From Bacteroidetes bacterium UBA5697 (GTDB lineage: Bacteria; Bacteroidota; Bacteroidia; B-17B0; Aurantibacillaceae): DNA of 38,985 nt. The DNA lies in NCBI GenBank assembly GCA_002420145.1, contig DIHL01000029.1:2501-41485 (forward strand). Direction: 5' to 3'. The stretch's first letter is position 1; each line of letters begins with the position of its first letter. Below, piece by piece: positions 17,287 to 26,647 of the stretch. Position numbers and translations under genes: made by a program. The notes below the pieces were generated by a model, which saw only the letters and a list, made by a program, of their open reading frames with translations, had not been told where the DNA came from and made no database searches.

Positions 17287-17583
17287 ATGATTGATTGGTT
17301 AGAGCATCATTTGTTTCCGTGTTTTTTTAAATCACATTTTGGGATGGAATGCCCAGGCTGTGGTATGCAACGAAGTTTAATATCCTTATTAAAAGGAAAT
17401 ATTATAGAATCTCTTCAATATCATGTAGCATTAATTCCATTTATTATTACAGTTATTTTACTACTTATACAATTAAAAGTAAAACACGAAAATGGAGGGA
17501 AATGGGTTATGTGGGCATTTATAGTAACATCAAGTATTACCATTATTCAATATATTATTAAACAAATTTTATTATTTACTTAA
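17287..17583 (+). CDS. DUF2752 membrane protein
   Basis: 98 residues from the ATG at 17287. The frame is open to an earlier ATG at 17245, but that one lies in the terminator stem of the preceding gene, so I choose MIDWLEHHLF. It has the DUF2752 signature ECPGCGMQRSLISLLKGN (about 21-38), with CxxCGMxR, and two hydrophobic segments after it. The two cysteines could bind metal or form a disulfide; the function is not known. Its last bases overlap the last bases of the convergent 1553-aa gene by 8 bases. Confidence 0.8.
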   Translation: MIDWLEHHLFPCFFKSHFGMECPGCGMQRSLISLLKGNIIESLQYHVALIPFIITVILLLIQLKVKHENGGKWVMWAFIVTSSITIIQYIIKQILLFT

Positions 17584-20500
17584 CTAGTAATTTTATTGTT
17601 TTATTGTTTTTCGTTCCAATAATATTTAAATAATAAACTCCGACTTTATACTCTTTCAAATTTAAAGGAAGATGAATCTCCTCTGAATTAAAATTCCCAA
17701 AATCTTTAATTAATTTTCCTAAAGCATCATATAATTTAAAATCCAAATTAGATTCTTCATTTACAATTCCTTCTAATAAAAATTCGTTTTGATCCAATGT
17801 TTTAAGCATTAAGGAGCCAATAATATTTTGCGCAGATAATCCAGTGACATCAGCAATAACAACTACTGATTTGTATGCTGTATCTAAACATCCACTATTA
17901 CTAGTGGCAATTAAACTTACTGTATATATTCCTGCGGCTAAATAATTATACGAAGGGCTATAACTCGAAGAAAAACCAATCCCATCGCCAAAGTTCCAAT
18001 TAGTATTTACTGCATTTGTTGAATTATTATTAAAAATAATATTTGCTCCACTTGATAAATAAGTTGTATCTATTGATGAGAACTGAGCTGAAACAATTTC
18101 AACTGGTACAATTGTAAAAACAGAGTCACGATTATCGCATTGCCCAACAGTATTTATTTCTAAAGAATAATTTCCACCATTTAAATTAGAAATTGTATCC
18201 GCAGTACTTTTATTTAATGAAGTTTTAATAGTTGTCCCATTTCCATCTTTCCAAAAATAATTCCATGGACCAGAGTTATTTCCTATAGCAGTTATCTCAC
18301 CATTGTTTGGTGTAATACAATTAGGTTGAGACGCATTTGTAGTAATATCTAATGGATTTATAGTAATGTTTAAAATAAAACGAGCATTAGTTGCAGACGA
18401 ATTTAAGTTAAATACATAATTACTAGTTTTTAAATCTGTTGTAGTTCCATTAAAAGAATCATACAACGAAATACATGCTCCTGTTGGAAATGAATTAAAA
18501 TTAGCTAAACTTATTGTGTAAGTTCCATTAACGCCTGTTGTTGTTTTAACCGCCACACTGTATGAAGACGTAATTGGACTAATTCCATTAATCTGAAATT
18601 CATCCATTCCATTTAACATTGAAATCATTGAAGTTGAAGGGTCTTGGCCGGCAAGTTTAATAGCGTCGTACTCGACATCAAAATTGCTTGTAGCACCTGG
18701 TTGTATATACAAAACAGTTTCATCTCGAAGTGAATTTGGTCCATTAAGATGCAATCTTAAAAGTTGCTGAGTTGTTGCCACTTGAGTGCTTTGATTCATT
18801 TTTAAAAACGTTGGGTTTCCAGCAATTTTATTTGACTCTTGTGCGGTTAATGTTGCAGACGCAGTACAATGTACTTGAAACCCTTGGCACATAGGAATGG
18901 TGTCACTAATGCCTCCAGCGCCAATAGCTGGGCTACTAATGCCATTAACATATGCAACATTTGAACCTAATCCTCCATTTAAATCAGCATTATATCCATA
19001 AATAGCATTATCAACAGTTGCATTACCGTTTCTTAAAGCACTCCATGAAATAGCTGATGGATAAGGATTGTGTATTAAATTCCATCCGTCATCACTAGCA
19101 GACCCTGTGTTTGTTTTTGTAAGAGGAATTGTATTATTAAATTTCCTAACAGTTCCAGTCACATCTATAGTAATAGGACTTGTATTAGTAAATCCAGTTC
19201 CTAAATAAACCCAGTATCCTCTATTAGGAATAATAGGATTTGTTATTGAAGATAAAGGAATATATGCAGAAGCTGCCGAATAAGAACCTACTGCTGTCTC
19301 GTCATAGTGATAAATTGATAAAAAGCCTCCTGCACTTCCATCAGGACAGGAACTACAACTTATAGGCATATCGTCATCCCAATCCTGAAGGGTCAATGCT
19401 GAAGAAATTGGCGTTCCTAATAAAGCCCAACCTGTATAACCTCCTGGTGCATATCTTTGAACTTTAACATTTCCTATAATATCTCCAGTGCCTGTAATTT
19501 GTGCTATTCGAGCAGTATTGCTAGCTGTAGAAACCATTGTGAAAACTTGGGCATTTGTATTAAATGTTCCATTATTTAAGGTTAATGTTCCTATTAAATT
19601 TTCAGCATTAGTAATATTTGCCCCTGCATTATTATTTAAAGTTAAATTATAGAAGTCAGTAATACTTGTCCCTCCAATACTTTGAGCAACGGTTCCATTC
19701 AAAAACACTAATCCTCTTCGAGCGTTAAAGCTACCGCTATTTGTAAAATTCCCTCTCACTGTTATTTGATTATTAGTCGTATTAACATCTAAATTAGAAC
19801 CTGAGTTAACGACTACATTACTAGCTGTAATAGCGCTTAAAAGTGTTTTAGTTCCTGCATTAGAAAAACTGATGTTATTAAATGTTTCTCCGCCCGATTT
19901 AAAAATTGTTTGAGCAGTTGCGCCTATAAAATTAACGGCATTAGACCCTGGAACAAACAACCCCCCATTATTAGTCCAATTTTTTCCAAGAGATATGCCT
20001 AAATTATTGGCTGTTAATGTTCCTGTATTAATTGCAACATCATTAATAACGTTTAAAGAATTAGTTAATAAAGATGTATTAACATTAGCACTATTTACTA
20101 AAAGACTTCCAATGGAAAATGTTGTATTAATTTGTATTATTTGTGCTGCTGGCGAAGTTGAGCTTCCTATTTGAAGAGTTCCGCCTGTTACACTTCCCCC
20201 ACTCGTTCCCGTGTTCACAAATCCTAAATTTTGAGCCCCCGCTCCACCTTCTCTAGGTATAATTAAACTTCCGCCACTCATATTGAATTGAGATCCTGCG
20301 CCTGCAATTTGAAACGGAGCAATGGTTGTGTTTGTTGAACCTATGCTTGGTACAATAACATTTCCTCCTGAAATTGTAAATTTCGAAAGATTATTAATAC
20401 CTACAGCATAATATTTACTAGCAATATTTAATGTTCCACCGCTAATCGTTAAATAGCCTCCATTAGATAAAAGATCCTCGTTTACAGCATTTCCAACATT

Positions 20501-22237
20501 AAAAATACCATTTGATACAGTTAGGTTGCCATACATTGTTAGAGTTGCTAAATTATTAATTGTAGAAGAGGCCGAATTTAACCAAATACCCCCCTTTTGT
20601 GGAATAGTAGCAGCTATTGTGTAAGGAGTAATTGTAGAAGCCCCAGATGTAGATAATTTAAATGTTCCAAAATTTAATTTTAAAAAATCATTTGGCGCAG
20701 TAAAACTTGGTGTTTGGATATCTAAAATATTATTGACAGAACTCCCCATATTTAAGGTCATAATATTGAAAGATGTTAAACCACCTGACCCTGAAATAGT
20801 TTGATTACCATTTTTTGTAAAAGTCGCATCACATAAACTTAAAGCATCAGACGCAAAATCTAGTCTTCCATTATTTATAATATCTCCTGGTATTGTAATA
20901 CTATGAGTAATATTTGAGGCTGGATTAACGCTAAATGTTGCTCCTGAGTTTATAGTTACATTTCCGTTTACAGTAATTACTCGTGCTGTATTATTATTAC
21001 CAATTGATAAGATACCAGAAATCCCTTGTCCAACAGTTAAATTATTACAAGAAGAATTAGCATTAATTGTTACAGTATGTCCATTTGCAATAGTAACATT
21101 ATCAGCAGTTGATGGCACACCAGTTGGAGACCAAGTGGTTGCCGTATTCCACATACCAGATGTGATGGAAATTTTATTCCCTCCTGATAAAGTGGTCTGA
21201 CTTCCTATTAATGCCGAACTTAAACATCCTTCTGTAACCGCGTAGACCCTCCAATAATAGGTAGTACTAGGCAATAACCCTGTTGCGGCATAACTAACGG
21301 CATTTGCGACAGTTTGTGAAACAAAATTAAAATTTATATTATCTGTAGAATTATATAACACATATCCTACTTCATTAGCTGCCCAATTTGGCCAATTAAT
21401 TGTCATACCCGTTTGAGTAACAGCAGAAAATGAAACGGTTCCAGATGCACCAGTTGGAACAGGAGGTGTGAATATATATTGTGAATTAGCTGCTGGCATC
21501 GCCGACAAATTATTTTGAACCGTGTTGCTAAATGTATTAGAATTAACAGTTTGCAATTCTTTTAATTGAGCAGAAGTAGGGGGTGCGCTTAATATCTGAC
21601 CATTTAAACCCATCGAATAAGAAAATACTTGAGTCCCTGTATTCATTGTGCCGTAGTTTATTAAAACAACACCTGAACTCTCAACTAATTTAACTTGGAA
21701 ATTTAAACTTGGAGATGTATTTCCATACACTGCCATATTTATCCATTCTATTGTTAATGTTCTGTTTGGTGCCGCCCCAGATAAAGCATATTTAATACTA
21801 TTTCCTAATGCCGATGTGCCTCCTTGAGCCATTAAATCATCATAAAAAGGCGCAATTGCTGGATTAGTAGAGTTTGCTACAATATTTGAAGTAAAAGCAC
21901 TATTTACATAGCCAAAATCATCTCCAATTGGCCCTCCATCATCAGTTGAAGTGGAAAAATCTATAAACCCATTAGTTGAAACTGAAAACTGAGTGTATCT
22001 AACGCCATTAAACCAAAAATCAAAGCCTATATCTGTAAAGTCTGAACGATTGTCATCCTGTGTGAAGCTTGTTGTATTTCTCCAACTATCAAATGCATTT
22101 CCAGTGATATTAATAGATGCATAAGTAACTCCAGTGCTTCTAGAAGTTGTATACGAAACTAAAGATTGGCTGCTAAGATTATCAACTCCTAAAACGATAA
22201 AAATAAATGCAGAAATAATAGAATAAAATAGACGCAT
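17576..22237 (-). CDS. Giant secreted beta-rich surface protein with T9SS type A C-terminal domain
   Basis: 1553 residues, secreted. A signal peptide (1-24, ending LSSQ) is followed by an N-terminal beta-domain (25-258) and a fibronectin type III domain (about 260-350, with STTYYWRVYAV). A long array of Asn/Thr/Ser/Gly-rich beta-strand repeats from about 351 to 900 suggests a beta-helix (NVTIANGHTVTIN-like turns). A middle region (about 930-1240) with WALLGTPIS and GWNLIHNPYPSAI resembles a domain common in Bacteroidota T9SS cargo. One PKD-like unit (WNFGDGIGF) lies at about 1410-1465, and the last 79 residues (1475-1553) are the type A sorting domain. It is probably displayed on the surface or released. 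A -7 promoter element lies at 22257-22264. Confidence 0.88.
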   Translation of the reverse strand: MRLFYSIISAFIFIVLGVDNLSSQSLVSYTTSRSTGVTYASINITGNAFDSWRNTTSFTQDDNRSDFTDIGFDFWFNGVRYTQFSVSTNGFIDFSTSTDDGGPIGDDFGYVNSAFTSNIVANSTNPAIAPFYDDLMAQGGTSALGNSIKYALSGAAPNRTLTIEWINMAVYGNTSPSLNFQVKLVESSGVVLINYGTMNTGTQVFSYSMGLNGQILSAPPTSAQLKELQTVNSNTFSNTVQNNLSAMPAANSQYIFTPPVPTGASGTVSFSAVTQTGMTINWPNWAANEVGYVLYNSTDNINFNFVSQTVANAVSYAATGLLPSTTYYWRVYAVTEGCLSSALIGSQTTLSGGNKISITSGMWNTATTWSPTGVPSTADNVTIANGHTVTINANSSCNNLTVGQGISGILSIGNNNTARVITVNGNVTINSGATFSVNPASNITHSITIPGDIINNGRLDFASDALSLCDATFTKNGNQTISGSGGLTSFNIMTLNMGSSVNNILDIQTPSFTAPNDFLKLNFGTFKLSTSGASTITPYTIAATIPQKGGIWLNSASSTINNLATLTMYGNLTVSNGIFNVGNAVNEDLLSNGGYLTISGGTLNIASKYYAVGINNLSKFTISGGNVIVPSIGSTNTTIAPFQIAGAGSQFNMSGGSLIIPREGGAGAQNLGFVNTGTSGGSVTGGTLQIGSSTSPAAQIIQINTTFSIGSLLVNSANVNTSLLTNSLNVINDVAINTGTLTANNLGISLGKNWTNNGGLFVPGSNAVNFIGATAQTIFKSGGETFNNISFSNAGTKTLLSAITASNVVVNSGSNLDVNTTNNQITVRGNFTNSGSFNARRGLVFLNGTVAQSIGGTSITDFYNLTLNNNAGANITNAENLIGTLTLNNGTFNTNAQVFTMVSTASNTARIAQITGTGDIIGNVKVQRYAPGGYTGWALLGTPISSALTLQDWDDDMPISCSSCPDGSAGGFLSIYHYDETAVGSYSAASAYIPLSSITNPIIPNRGYWVYLGTGFTNTSPITIDVTGTVRKFNNTIPLTKTNTGSASDDGWNLIHNPYPSAISWSALRNGNATVDNAIYGYNADLNGGLGSNVAYVNGISSPAIGAGGISDTIPMCQGFQVHCTASATLTAQESNKIAGNPTFLKMNQSTQVATTQQLLRLHLNGPNSLRDETVLYIQPGATSNFDVEYDAIKLAGQDPSTSMISMLNGMDEFQINGISPITSSYSVAVKTTTGVNGTYTISLANFNSFPTGACISLYDSFNGTTTDLKTSNYVFNLNSSATNARFILNITINPLDITTNASQPNCITPNNGEITAIGNNSGPWNYFWKDGNGTTIKTSLNKSTADTISNLNGGNYSLEINTVGQCDNRDSVFTIVPVEIVSAQFSSIDTTYLSSGANIIFNNNSTNAVNTNWNFGDGIGFSSSYSPSYNYLAAGIYTVSLIATSNSGCLDTAYKSVVVIADVTGLSAQNIIGSLMLKTLDQNEFLLEGIVNEESNLDFKLYDALGKLIKDFGNFNSEEIHLPLNLKEYKVGVYYLNIIGTKNNKTIKLLVK

Positions 22238-22256
22238 AAAACAGTATATTATATAG

Positions 22257-22264
22257 CAAAAATA
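22257..22264 (-). promoter_or_regulatory. Promoter -7 element for the giant surface protein
   Basis: The minus strand reads TATTTTTG, a full TAnnTTTG match, 20 bases before the ATG. This predicts a leader of only about a dozen bases. No -33 TTG is found at the right distance. Confidence 0.4.
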
Positions 22265-22358
22265 TAATCTTTTATTACATATGTAAGTATTTTAACATTT
22301 ATGTAGAATAAATATTAAAGAAAAATACTTATAAAAGTGCAAAAATCAAAAGCCCATA

Positions 22359-22372
22359 TGATGAATTCATCA
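22359..22372. repeat. 14-base perfect palindrome
   Basis: TGATGAATTCATCA is its own reverse complement. It lies in the gap between the flippase stop and the giant surface-protein promoter, with no T-run. A dimeric regulator could bind it, but no partner is evident. Confidence 0.6.
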
Positions 22373-22488
22373 GCTCGTCTACAATAAAACTGAAAACAGC
22401 TAATTATTGTCTTTTAAATTAATCGATAAATTGTAATTATTTTTTTAAGGCTTTTCCTGCTTTGCATAAGTCTTTTCCATTAGAAATA

Positions 22489-23736
22489 TTAGCTCTTTTT
22501 AAGTAACTCAAAATCCTTTTTGAATCGCAATAGATCTAATACACTGAATTTGTTTTCTTTTATAAAGAAGAAAACTAAAATTACAGTAGCTACTAAATAA
22601 GATAAACTAGCAGCAAAGCAAGCTCCTAATAATTGATCTTTAGAAATCAAATAACGGCTTGTACTAATAGTAGTTAATAAGCCAGAACTATTTGCTATTA
22701 ATAATATTTTTTGTTTTCCTAAACCTGCAAAATAATGACTAATAATAGTAGCAAAACTTATCAATAAAATACCAGGCGAAAGATATAACATTACTGTTTT
22801 CACGTGAATAAAGTCTTCTCCTAATAAGAACACAAAAAACTCTCTTGGAATAAAATATAAAACCACCACACAAAATAAACTTAATAAAAAACAAATCTTA
22901 GCTAAAAGAAGAGTTAGTCTAGCATTATTAGATGGGTCTTTTTCGTTGGCGATATAGGTTAGTATTATTGGTGAAACACTTCCGCTAATAATCCAAACAG
23001 ATTCGATTAATGAAGTAGCACTAGAATAAATACCAACTAAAATTGTATTACCTAATAAGTAAAAATTGTATCGGTTACTTAGCATGTGACACAAATTAGC
23101 TAATTGATTATAAAAACCATTCTCGATAATGCGCTTTGGTTCAAACAAAATATGATGATTATCCATCTGCTTGAAAACGTCTATTATTTGGGCAACAGAA
23201 AGAATGATAGAAGCAGAGAAAGAGACGTATAAGGCAATGATATAACTGTTGATTGATCTCACTTCAAAAACAAAAAACATAATTAATAAAACTAATAGCA
23301 ACAACGCTGGCTGGAAGAAGTTCAAAAAATTATACATCTTAATTCTTTCTTTGGCTAACAAAATAACCATGTGAAAAGAGTGAATAATAATAATGAGTGA
23401 TAACAATATCAAATGTATCCAGTGATCTCCAGTGCCTAATTCAAAAACAAAAAACAACACCGCCATTATTGAAATACAAAGTATAGTGCAAATAAATGCC
23501 CAAAATATACCAAAAGCATATATTTTCTTTAATGAATACTTTGGAATAAAATACACTAATATATAACCTGTATAGATTTCATTTACTATCTGAACTATAG
23601 CAATATTAAATATCAATAAACTTACTTGTCCCCTAATATCACTTCCTAGTTTCTGACAAGAAACTAATAAAATGGCGAAATTTATAAAAGCTACAAAGCC
23701 TTTAGTAAATAAAGTGGATATGATGTTTTTTAACAA
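22489..23736 (-). CDS. Oligosaccharide flippase (MOP superfamily, Wzx-like)
   Basis: 415 residues and almost entirely hydrophobic, with about 11-12 membrane segments. The N terminus has the MLKNIISTLFTKGFVAFINF opening, and LGSDIRGQVSLL matches the start of polysaccharide-synthesis flippases. The mid-protein NRYNFYLLGN and YSSATSLIES stretches also fit. It should flip lipid-linked glycan repeat units across the inner membrane. It is transcribed away from the FkbM and GT9 genes, which begin 103 bases further on, so the three look like one surface-glycan locus. The substrate cannot be inferred. Confidence 0.85.
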   Translation of the reverse strand: MLKNIISTLFTKGFVAFINFAILLVSCQKLGSDIRGQVSLLIFNIAIVQIVNEIYTGYILVYFIPKYSLKKIYAFGIFWAFICTILCISIMAVLFFVFELGTGDHWIHLILLSLIIIIHSFHMVILLAKERIKMYNFLNFFQPALLLLVLLIMFFVFEVRSINSYIIALYVSFSASIILSVAQIIDVFKQMDNHHILFEPKRIIENGFYNQLANLCHMLSNRYNFYLLGNTILVGIYSSATSLIESVWIISGSVSPIILTYIANEKDPSNNARLTLLLAKICFLLSLFCVVVLYFIPREFFVFLLGEDFIHVKTVMLYLSPGILLISFATIISHYFAGLGKQKILLIANSSGLLTTISTSRYLISKDQLLGACFAASLSYLVATVILVFFFIKENKFSVLDLLRFKKDFELLKKS

Positions 23737-23839
23737 GCTTATATCTGAATCAGTGACCTAAAAATATGAATTTTTAGTGGACTTGTTACATAACCGTAAA
23801 ATTTGCTTTATATTGTATCCATATTATTTTTAGCGCAAA

Positions 23840-24682
23840 TTGAGACAAATTATAAAAGGCATATTATTAGTTATAGCTCCTGGTTTTATCAAAAAACGAG
23901 TATTTGCCCATTATCAAACTTTAAATTGGAAAACACTCTCCAATTCTGAGTTTGATGCTGAATTATTGCTTTTAGAATTCTTTTTAACTAAGAACTCTGT
24001 TTTTTTTGATATTGGCACTAATAAAGGCGAATATGCCTATTATGCCGAAAAACTAGTGAATCCTAAAAACATTTATTTGTTTGAGCCTGAGAAAAAACTC
24101 AACAAACAACTCCAGTCCATATTTAGCAATTGCCAAGTAAATAATCTTGCATTATCAGATAGCAAAGGCATACATCAATTTAAAATTCCTATCATTAACG
24201 GTGTGGTTGACAATTGTTTAAGTTCATTAGAAGTTGATAATAAAGAAGATAATGAAACTGAAGCGATTATTTATGAAGTAAACACTGATACTTTAGACAA
24301 CTTTACTAAAGAGAAAAATATCATTCCTGATGTAATAAAAATTGATGTGGAAGGTCATGAATTATCTGTTTTAAAAGGAGCAGAAAATTTTATCTCTAAA
24401 CATAACCCTACTTTAATTATTGAAATCGAACAAAGACATCATAAGAATATAAATATTGAAAGTGTTTTTGAATCATTTAAAGTAAAAGGATACCAATGTT
24501 ATTATTATTCAAAAAAACAATCGCAACTATTCTCCTACGAGAACAAAACACACTTAACTAATACAAAAGATTATTTTGGCAAGATTGATTATATCAATAA
24601 TTACATCTTCATTCACGAATCAAACAAAACCATACAATCTATTGATTTAATTAATGTATCTATTTTAGAGAAAACTAAATGA
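23840..24682 (+). CDS. FkbM family methyltransferase
   Basis: A 280-residue SAM-dependent O-methyltransferase of the type that caps sugars in surface glycans. The SAM-binding motif FFDIGTNKGEYAYYA begins near 55 (Asp57), with FEP for ribose contact further on. The family signature KIDVEGHELSVLKGA begins at Lys167. There is no ATG in frame before the conserved core. An upstream TAG at 23831 bounds the frame, so the start must be the TTG at 23840 or another non-ATG codon. Its last four bases overlap the GT9 start (ATGA), pointing to one operon and translational coupling. Confidence 0.88.
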   Translation: MRQIIKGILLVIAPGFIKKRVFAHYQTLNWKTLSNSEFDAELLLLEFFLTKNSVFFDIGTNKGEYAYYAEKLVNPKNIYLFEPEKKLNKQLQSIFSNCQVNNLALSDSKGIHQFKIPIINGVVDNCLSSLEVDNKEDNETEAIIYEVNTDTLDNFTKEKNIIPDVIKIDVEGHELSVLKGAENFISKHNPTLIIEIEQRHHKNINIESVFESFKVKGYQCYYYSKKQSQLFSYENKTHLTNTKDYFGKIDYINNYIFIHESNKTIQSIDLINVSILEKTK

Positions 24683-25704
24683 GTTCAACCAAATATAAGC
24701 AAGCTTTAGTGTTTTTTTCGGCAGGTGTTGGAGATGCTATATTGCTTGTGCCATTGATTAATGAACTTAAAAAATCTGGCTTCAAAGTCGCAGGTTTATT
24801 TACTTCTCCCTATGATTGTGAATCTATTTTTGAAAACACTGACTTATTTGATGCGATTGAGATTAAAAAAAATAAATTATCTCTCATTATCTTTTCTGTT
24901 TTCAATTTAAGAAAGTTTGATGCGGTTTTTTTAAACCATTTCTCGTTTAGTAAATCTCATCTTATTTTGTCTACTTTATTTGGCAAACAGATTTACACTA
25001 ACTACAAGGAATTTACATCGGTGCAAAGTTCCAACTCTATTCATTTTATTGAGCCTAAAACAGATACTCACGATGCCTTGCAACATCTGCATTTATTTAA
25101 TACAAAAGCAATATTGCAAGATTTAGATTTTAATTTAAAATATAAACCTCAACAAAATAATCCTTTTAAGCTTCCATCAAACTATATTGTTGTTCAAGCT
25201 AGTTCAGCAAATAATAAAGCTCCTTTCAAGAATTGGCCTTTTGAAAATTGGCTTCGTTTATTTAAACACCTTTCAAATACAACTATAGTTTTATTAGGAG
25301 ATGCTACCGAAACTCATTTAAATAATGCTGTTAATTCAAAAGATTATCCAAATGTGATTTCTTTAATAGGCAAAACCAATTTAAACGAGGTAATGGAAAT
25401 TATTTACCATTCAAACTATTACATTGGATTGGATAGTGGATTGATGCATATCGCAGTAGCTCTCAATAAACCAACTTTCACAATTTGGGGCGCATCAAAT
25501 CCTAAATTGTATGGATATGAATGGATGGGAGCAAAACATAAAATTGTTTCATTAAGCCTATCTTGCGCGCCTTGTAGTTCATGGCTTAGCGCTAATAATA
25601 GCAGAGTATCAAACCCAAATCAATGTCCAGATTTTAAGTGCATTAAAGATATTTCAATTGAAATGGTAACAGATGAATTAGAAGCATTTATGAAAATTAA
25701 ATAA
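24679..25704 (+). CDS. Glycosyltransferase family 9 (heptosyltransferase-like)
   Basis: 341 residues, GT-B fold, related to LPS heptosyltransferases WaaC/WaaF. The N-terminal glycine-rich motif is FFSAGVGDAILLVPLI. The nucleotide-sugar site YIGLDSGLMHIAVAL begins near residue 249 and is followed by IWGASNP. A cysteine cluster near the C terminus (CAPCSSW, then CPDFKC before IKDIS) is common in this family. It acts on the cytoplasmic face during core or surface-glycan assembly. It is coupled to the FkbM gene by a four-base overlap. The actual sugar is unknown. Confidence 0.88.
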   Translation: MSSTKYKQALVFFSAGVGDAILLVPLINELKKSGFKVAGLFTSPYDCESIFENTDLFDAIEIKKNKLSLIIFSVFNLRKFDAVFLNHFSFSKSHLILSTLFGKQIYTNYKEFTSVQSSNSIHFIEPKTDTHDALQHLHLFNTKAILQDLDFNLKYKPQQNNPFKLPSNYIVVQASSANNKAPFKNWPFENWLRLFKHLSNTTIVLLGDATETHLNNAVNSKDYPNVISLIGKTNLNEVMEIIYHSNYYIGLDSGLMHIAVALNKPTFTIWGASNPKLYGYEWMGAKHKIVSLSLSCAPCSSWLSANNSRVSNPNQCPDFKCIKDISIEMVTDELEAFMKIK

Positions 25705-25723
25705 ATGCTGCCTTTGACATTTC

Positions 25724-25785
25724 GTACCTACGGCACTTTTTTAAATATATTATTTAGTTCTACCGATATATTACTCCTACGGAGT
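25724..25785. repeat. Two-hairpin interspersed repeat (BIME-like)
   Basis: Two hairpin-forming units share the core CCTACGG. The first is GTACCTACGGCAC (25724-25736, one mismatch in the stem). The second is ACTCCTACGGAGT (25773-25785, five perfect pairs). They are separated by 36 AT-rich bases. I recognise the same two-unit layout from intergenic repeats in other Bacteroidota. It lies after the GT9 stop and before the convergent GNAT gene. Confidence 0.65.
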
Positions 25786-25803
25786 TGGATAACGAATCAA
25801 TAA

Positions 25804-25842
25804 AATCTGTATTAATCCATTCTATCTGCGTTATCCGCGTTC
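25804..25842. repeat. Short tandem-like repeat (ATCTG/ATCCGCGTT type)
   Basis: ATCTGTATTAATCC and then ATCTGCGTTATCCGCGTT form a degenerate tandem unit ending just before the GNAT stop. It resembles another intergenic repeat family seen across Bacteroidota; no function is known. Confidence 0.4.
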
Positions 25843-25846
25843 CTAT

Positions 25847-26299
25847 TTATTTAAGTTCTTTTGTCATTAAATAATGTTGAATGATATCCCACAATTTAAA
25901 AGAGGTTTCTTTTACCATATAACCTTGGCTTTTATAAAACTCTAAAGCATTTTCTCTAGCCTGTAATTCAATGGTTGTTAAACCAATAGCTTTAGCTTCT
26001 TCCTCAAGTTTTGCAACAATTAATTTTCCTAAACCTTTTCCTTGATAATTAGGATGAACTGCCATGTATCTAATTTGACCTAATCCGTTGTCATTATCTT
26101 GTAATCGTCCGCAAGCAATAACTTCACCAGCTTGTTCAATATATGCATTGATAGAACTCAACTCTAAATCATCCGTCGCCGTATCTTTTGGTTTATCCCA
26201 AGGCTGTCTTAAAACAGCGTATCGCAAATCAATAATTTGATTTAACGAATTTTGATTATTTGAAATTTGAACTTGATACATAAATTTATTCTTCTTCAT
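25847..26299 (-). CDS. GNAT family N-acetyltransferase
   Basis: 150 residues. The acetyl-CoA-binding motif is VHPNYQGKGLGKLIVAKL (81-98, with Q86-G87-K88-G89-L90-G91), preceded by the beta-strand GQIRYMA. The downstream ARENALEFYKSQGY is the usual GNAT C-terminal half. The substrate is unknown. The ATG at 26299 begins MKKNKFMYQV; the second Met (26281) is an equally possible start. A hairpin repeat (26303-26325) ends only 3 bases before the first ATG, so the later start would leave more room for ribosome entry. Confidence 0.85.
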   Translation of the reverse strand: MKKNKFMYQVQISNNQNSLNQIIDLRYAVLRQPWDKPKDTATDDLELSSINAYIEQAGEVIACGRLQDNDNGLGQIRYMAVHPNYQGKGLGKLIVAKLEEEAKAIGLTTIELQARENALEFYKSQGYMVKETSFKLWDIIQHYLMTKELK

Positions 26300-26302
26300 T
26301 AA

Positions 26303-26325
26303 GGCTTAGACTCCGCTCAGCCTGA
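26303..26325 (-). repeat. REP-like hairpin repeat, copy 2
   Basis: The plus strand reads GGCT-TAGACTCCGCTC-AGCC followed by TGA. The stem (26303-26306 with 26319-26322) has the two G-C pairs inverted relative to copy 1 (GCCT/AGGC), while the loop core GACTCCGCTC is unchanged. It lies just before the start codon of the GNAT gene, in the same orientation as copy 1. Confidence 0.7.
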
Positions 26326-26350
26326 TAATCTTTAACTATTTAAAACTAAT

Positions 26351-26386
26351 AAAAAAGTCCTACTCAAAAACTGAATAGGACTTTTA
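26351..26386 (-). terminator. Rho-independent terminator after the NFU gene
   Basis: AAAAGTCCTA (26353-26362) pairs with TAGGACTTTT (26376-26385), with three more pairs inside after one mismatch. The minus strand ends in a T run. It closes the icd-NFU group. Confidence 0.85.
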
Positions 26387-26404
26387 TGTTTGTATTTTCA
26401 AGAA

Positions 26405-26644
26405 TTATATTCGAACTGCTTGAACTGATTTAATTTCAGGTACTGCTTTCATAATCGTTTCTTCTATACCTGCTTTCATAGTCATGTGACTCATACTACA
26501 AGTACTACAAGCTCCTTTTAATTCAAGCATCGCTGTGTTTCCATCAGCTATTTCAAGCAACTCCACATCGCCTCCATCAGCCTCTAAATAAGGGCGAATC
26601 GTTTTTAAGGCATCCTCTACTCTATCAAATAATTCTTGGCTCAT
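26405..26644 (-). CDS. NFU-domain iron-sulfur scaffold protein
   Basis: 79 residues: a stand-alone NifU C-terminal (NFU) domain. It begins with the family hallmark helix and IRPYLEADGGDVELLEI (16-32), and carries the CSTCSMSHMTM motif with Cys46 and Cys49 that bridges an Fe-S cluster between two subunits. It would deliver 4Fe-4S clusters to target enzymes. It lies 3 bases after the icd stop and is probably cotranscribed with it. Confidence 0.92.
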   Translation of the reverse strand: MSQELFDRVEDALKTIRPYLEADGGDVELLEIADGNTAMLELKGACSTCSMSHMTMKAGIEETIMKAVPEIKSVQAVRI

Positions 26645-26647
26645 TAG

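Larger units (their letters stand above)
22238..22488. other. Gap with promoter and palindrome
   Basis: A 251-base gap between the giant gene's start and the flippase stop. It contains the -7 element at 22257-22264 and a 14-base perfect palindrome at 22359-22372. No gene or terminator is seen. Confidence 0.6.

Noticed and set aside
17576..17583. 8-base tail overlap of the DUF2752 gene and the giant surface gene
   Set aside because: Both stops are clear and short convergent overlaps are common; not a sign of an error or special regulation.
22445..22482. Tiny minus-strand frame after the flippase stop (about 11 codons from an ATG)
   Set aside because: Too short, no conserved feature, probably chance.
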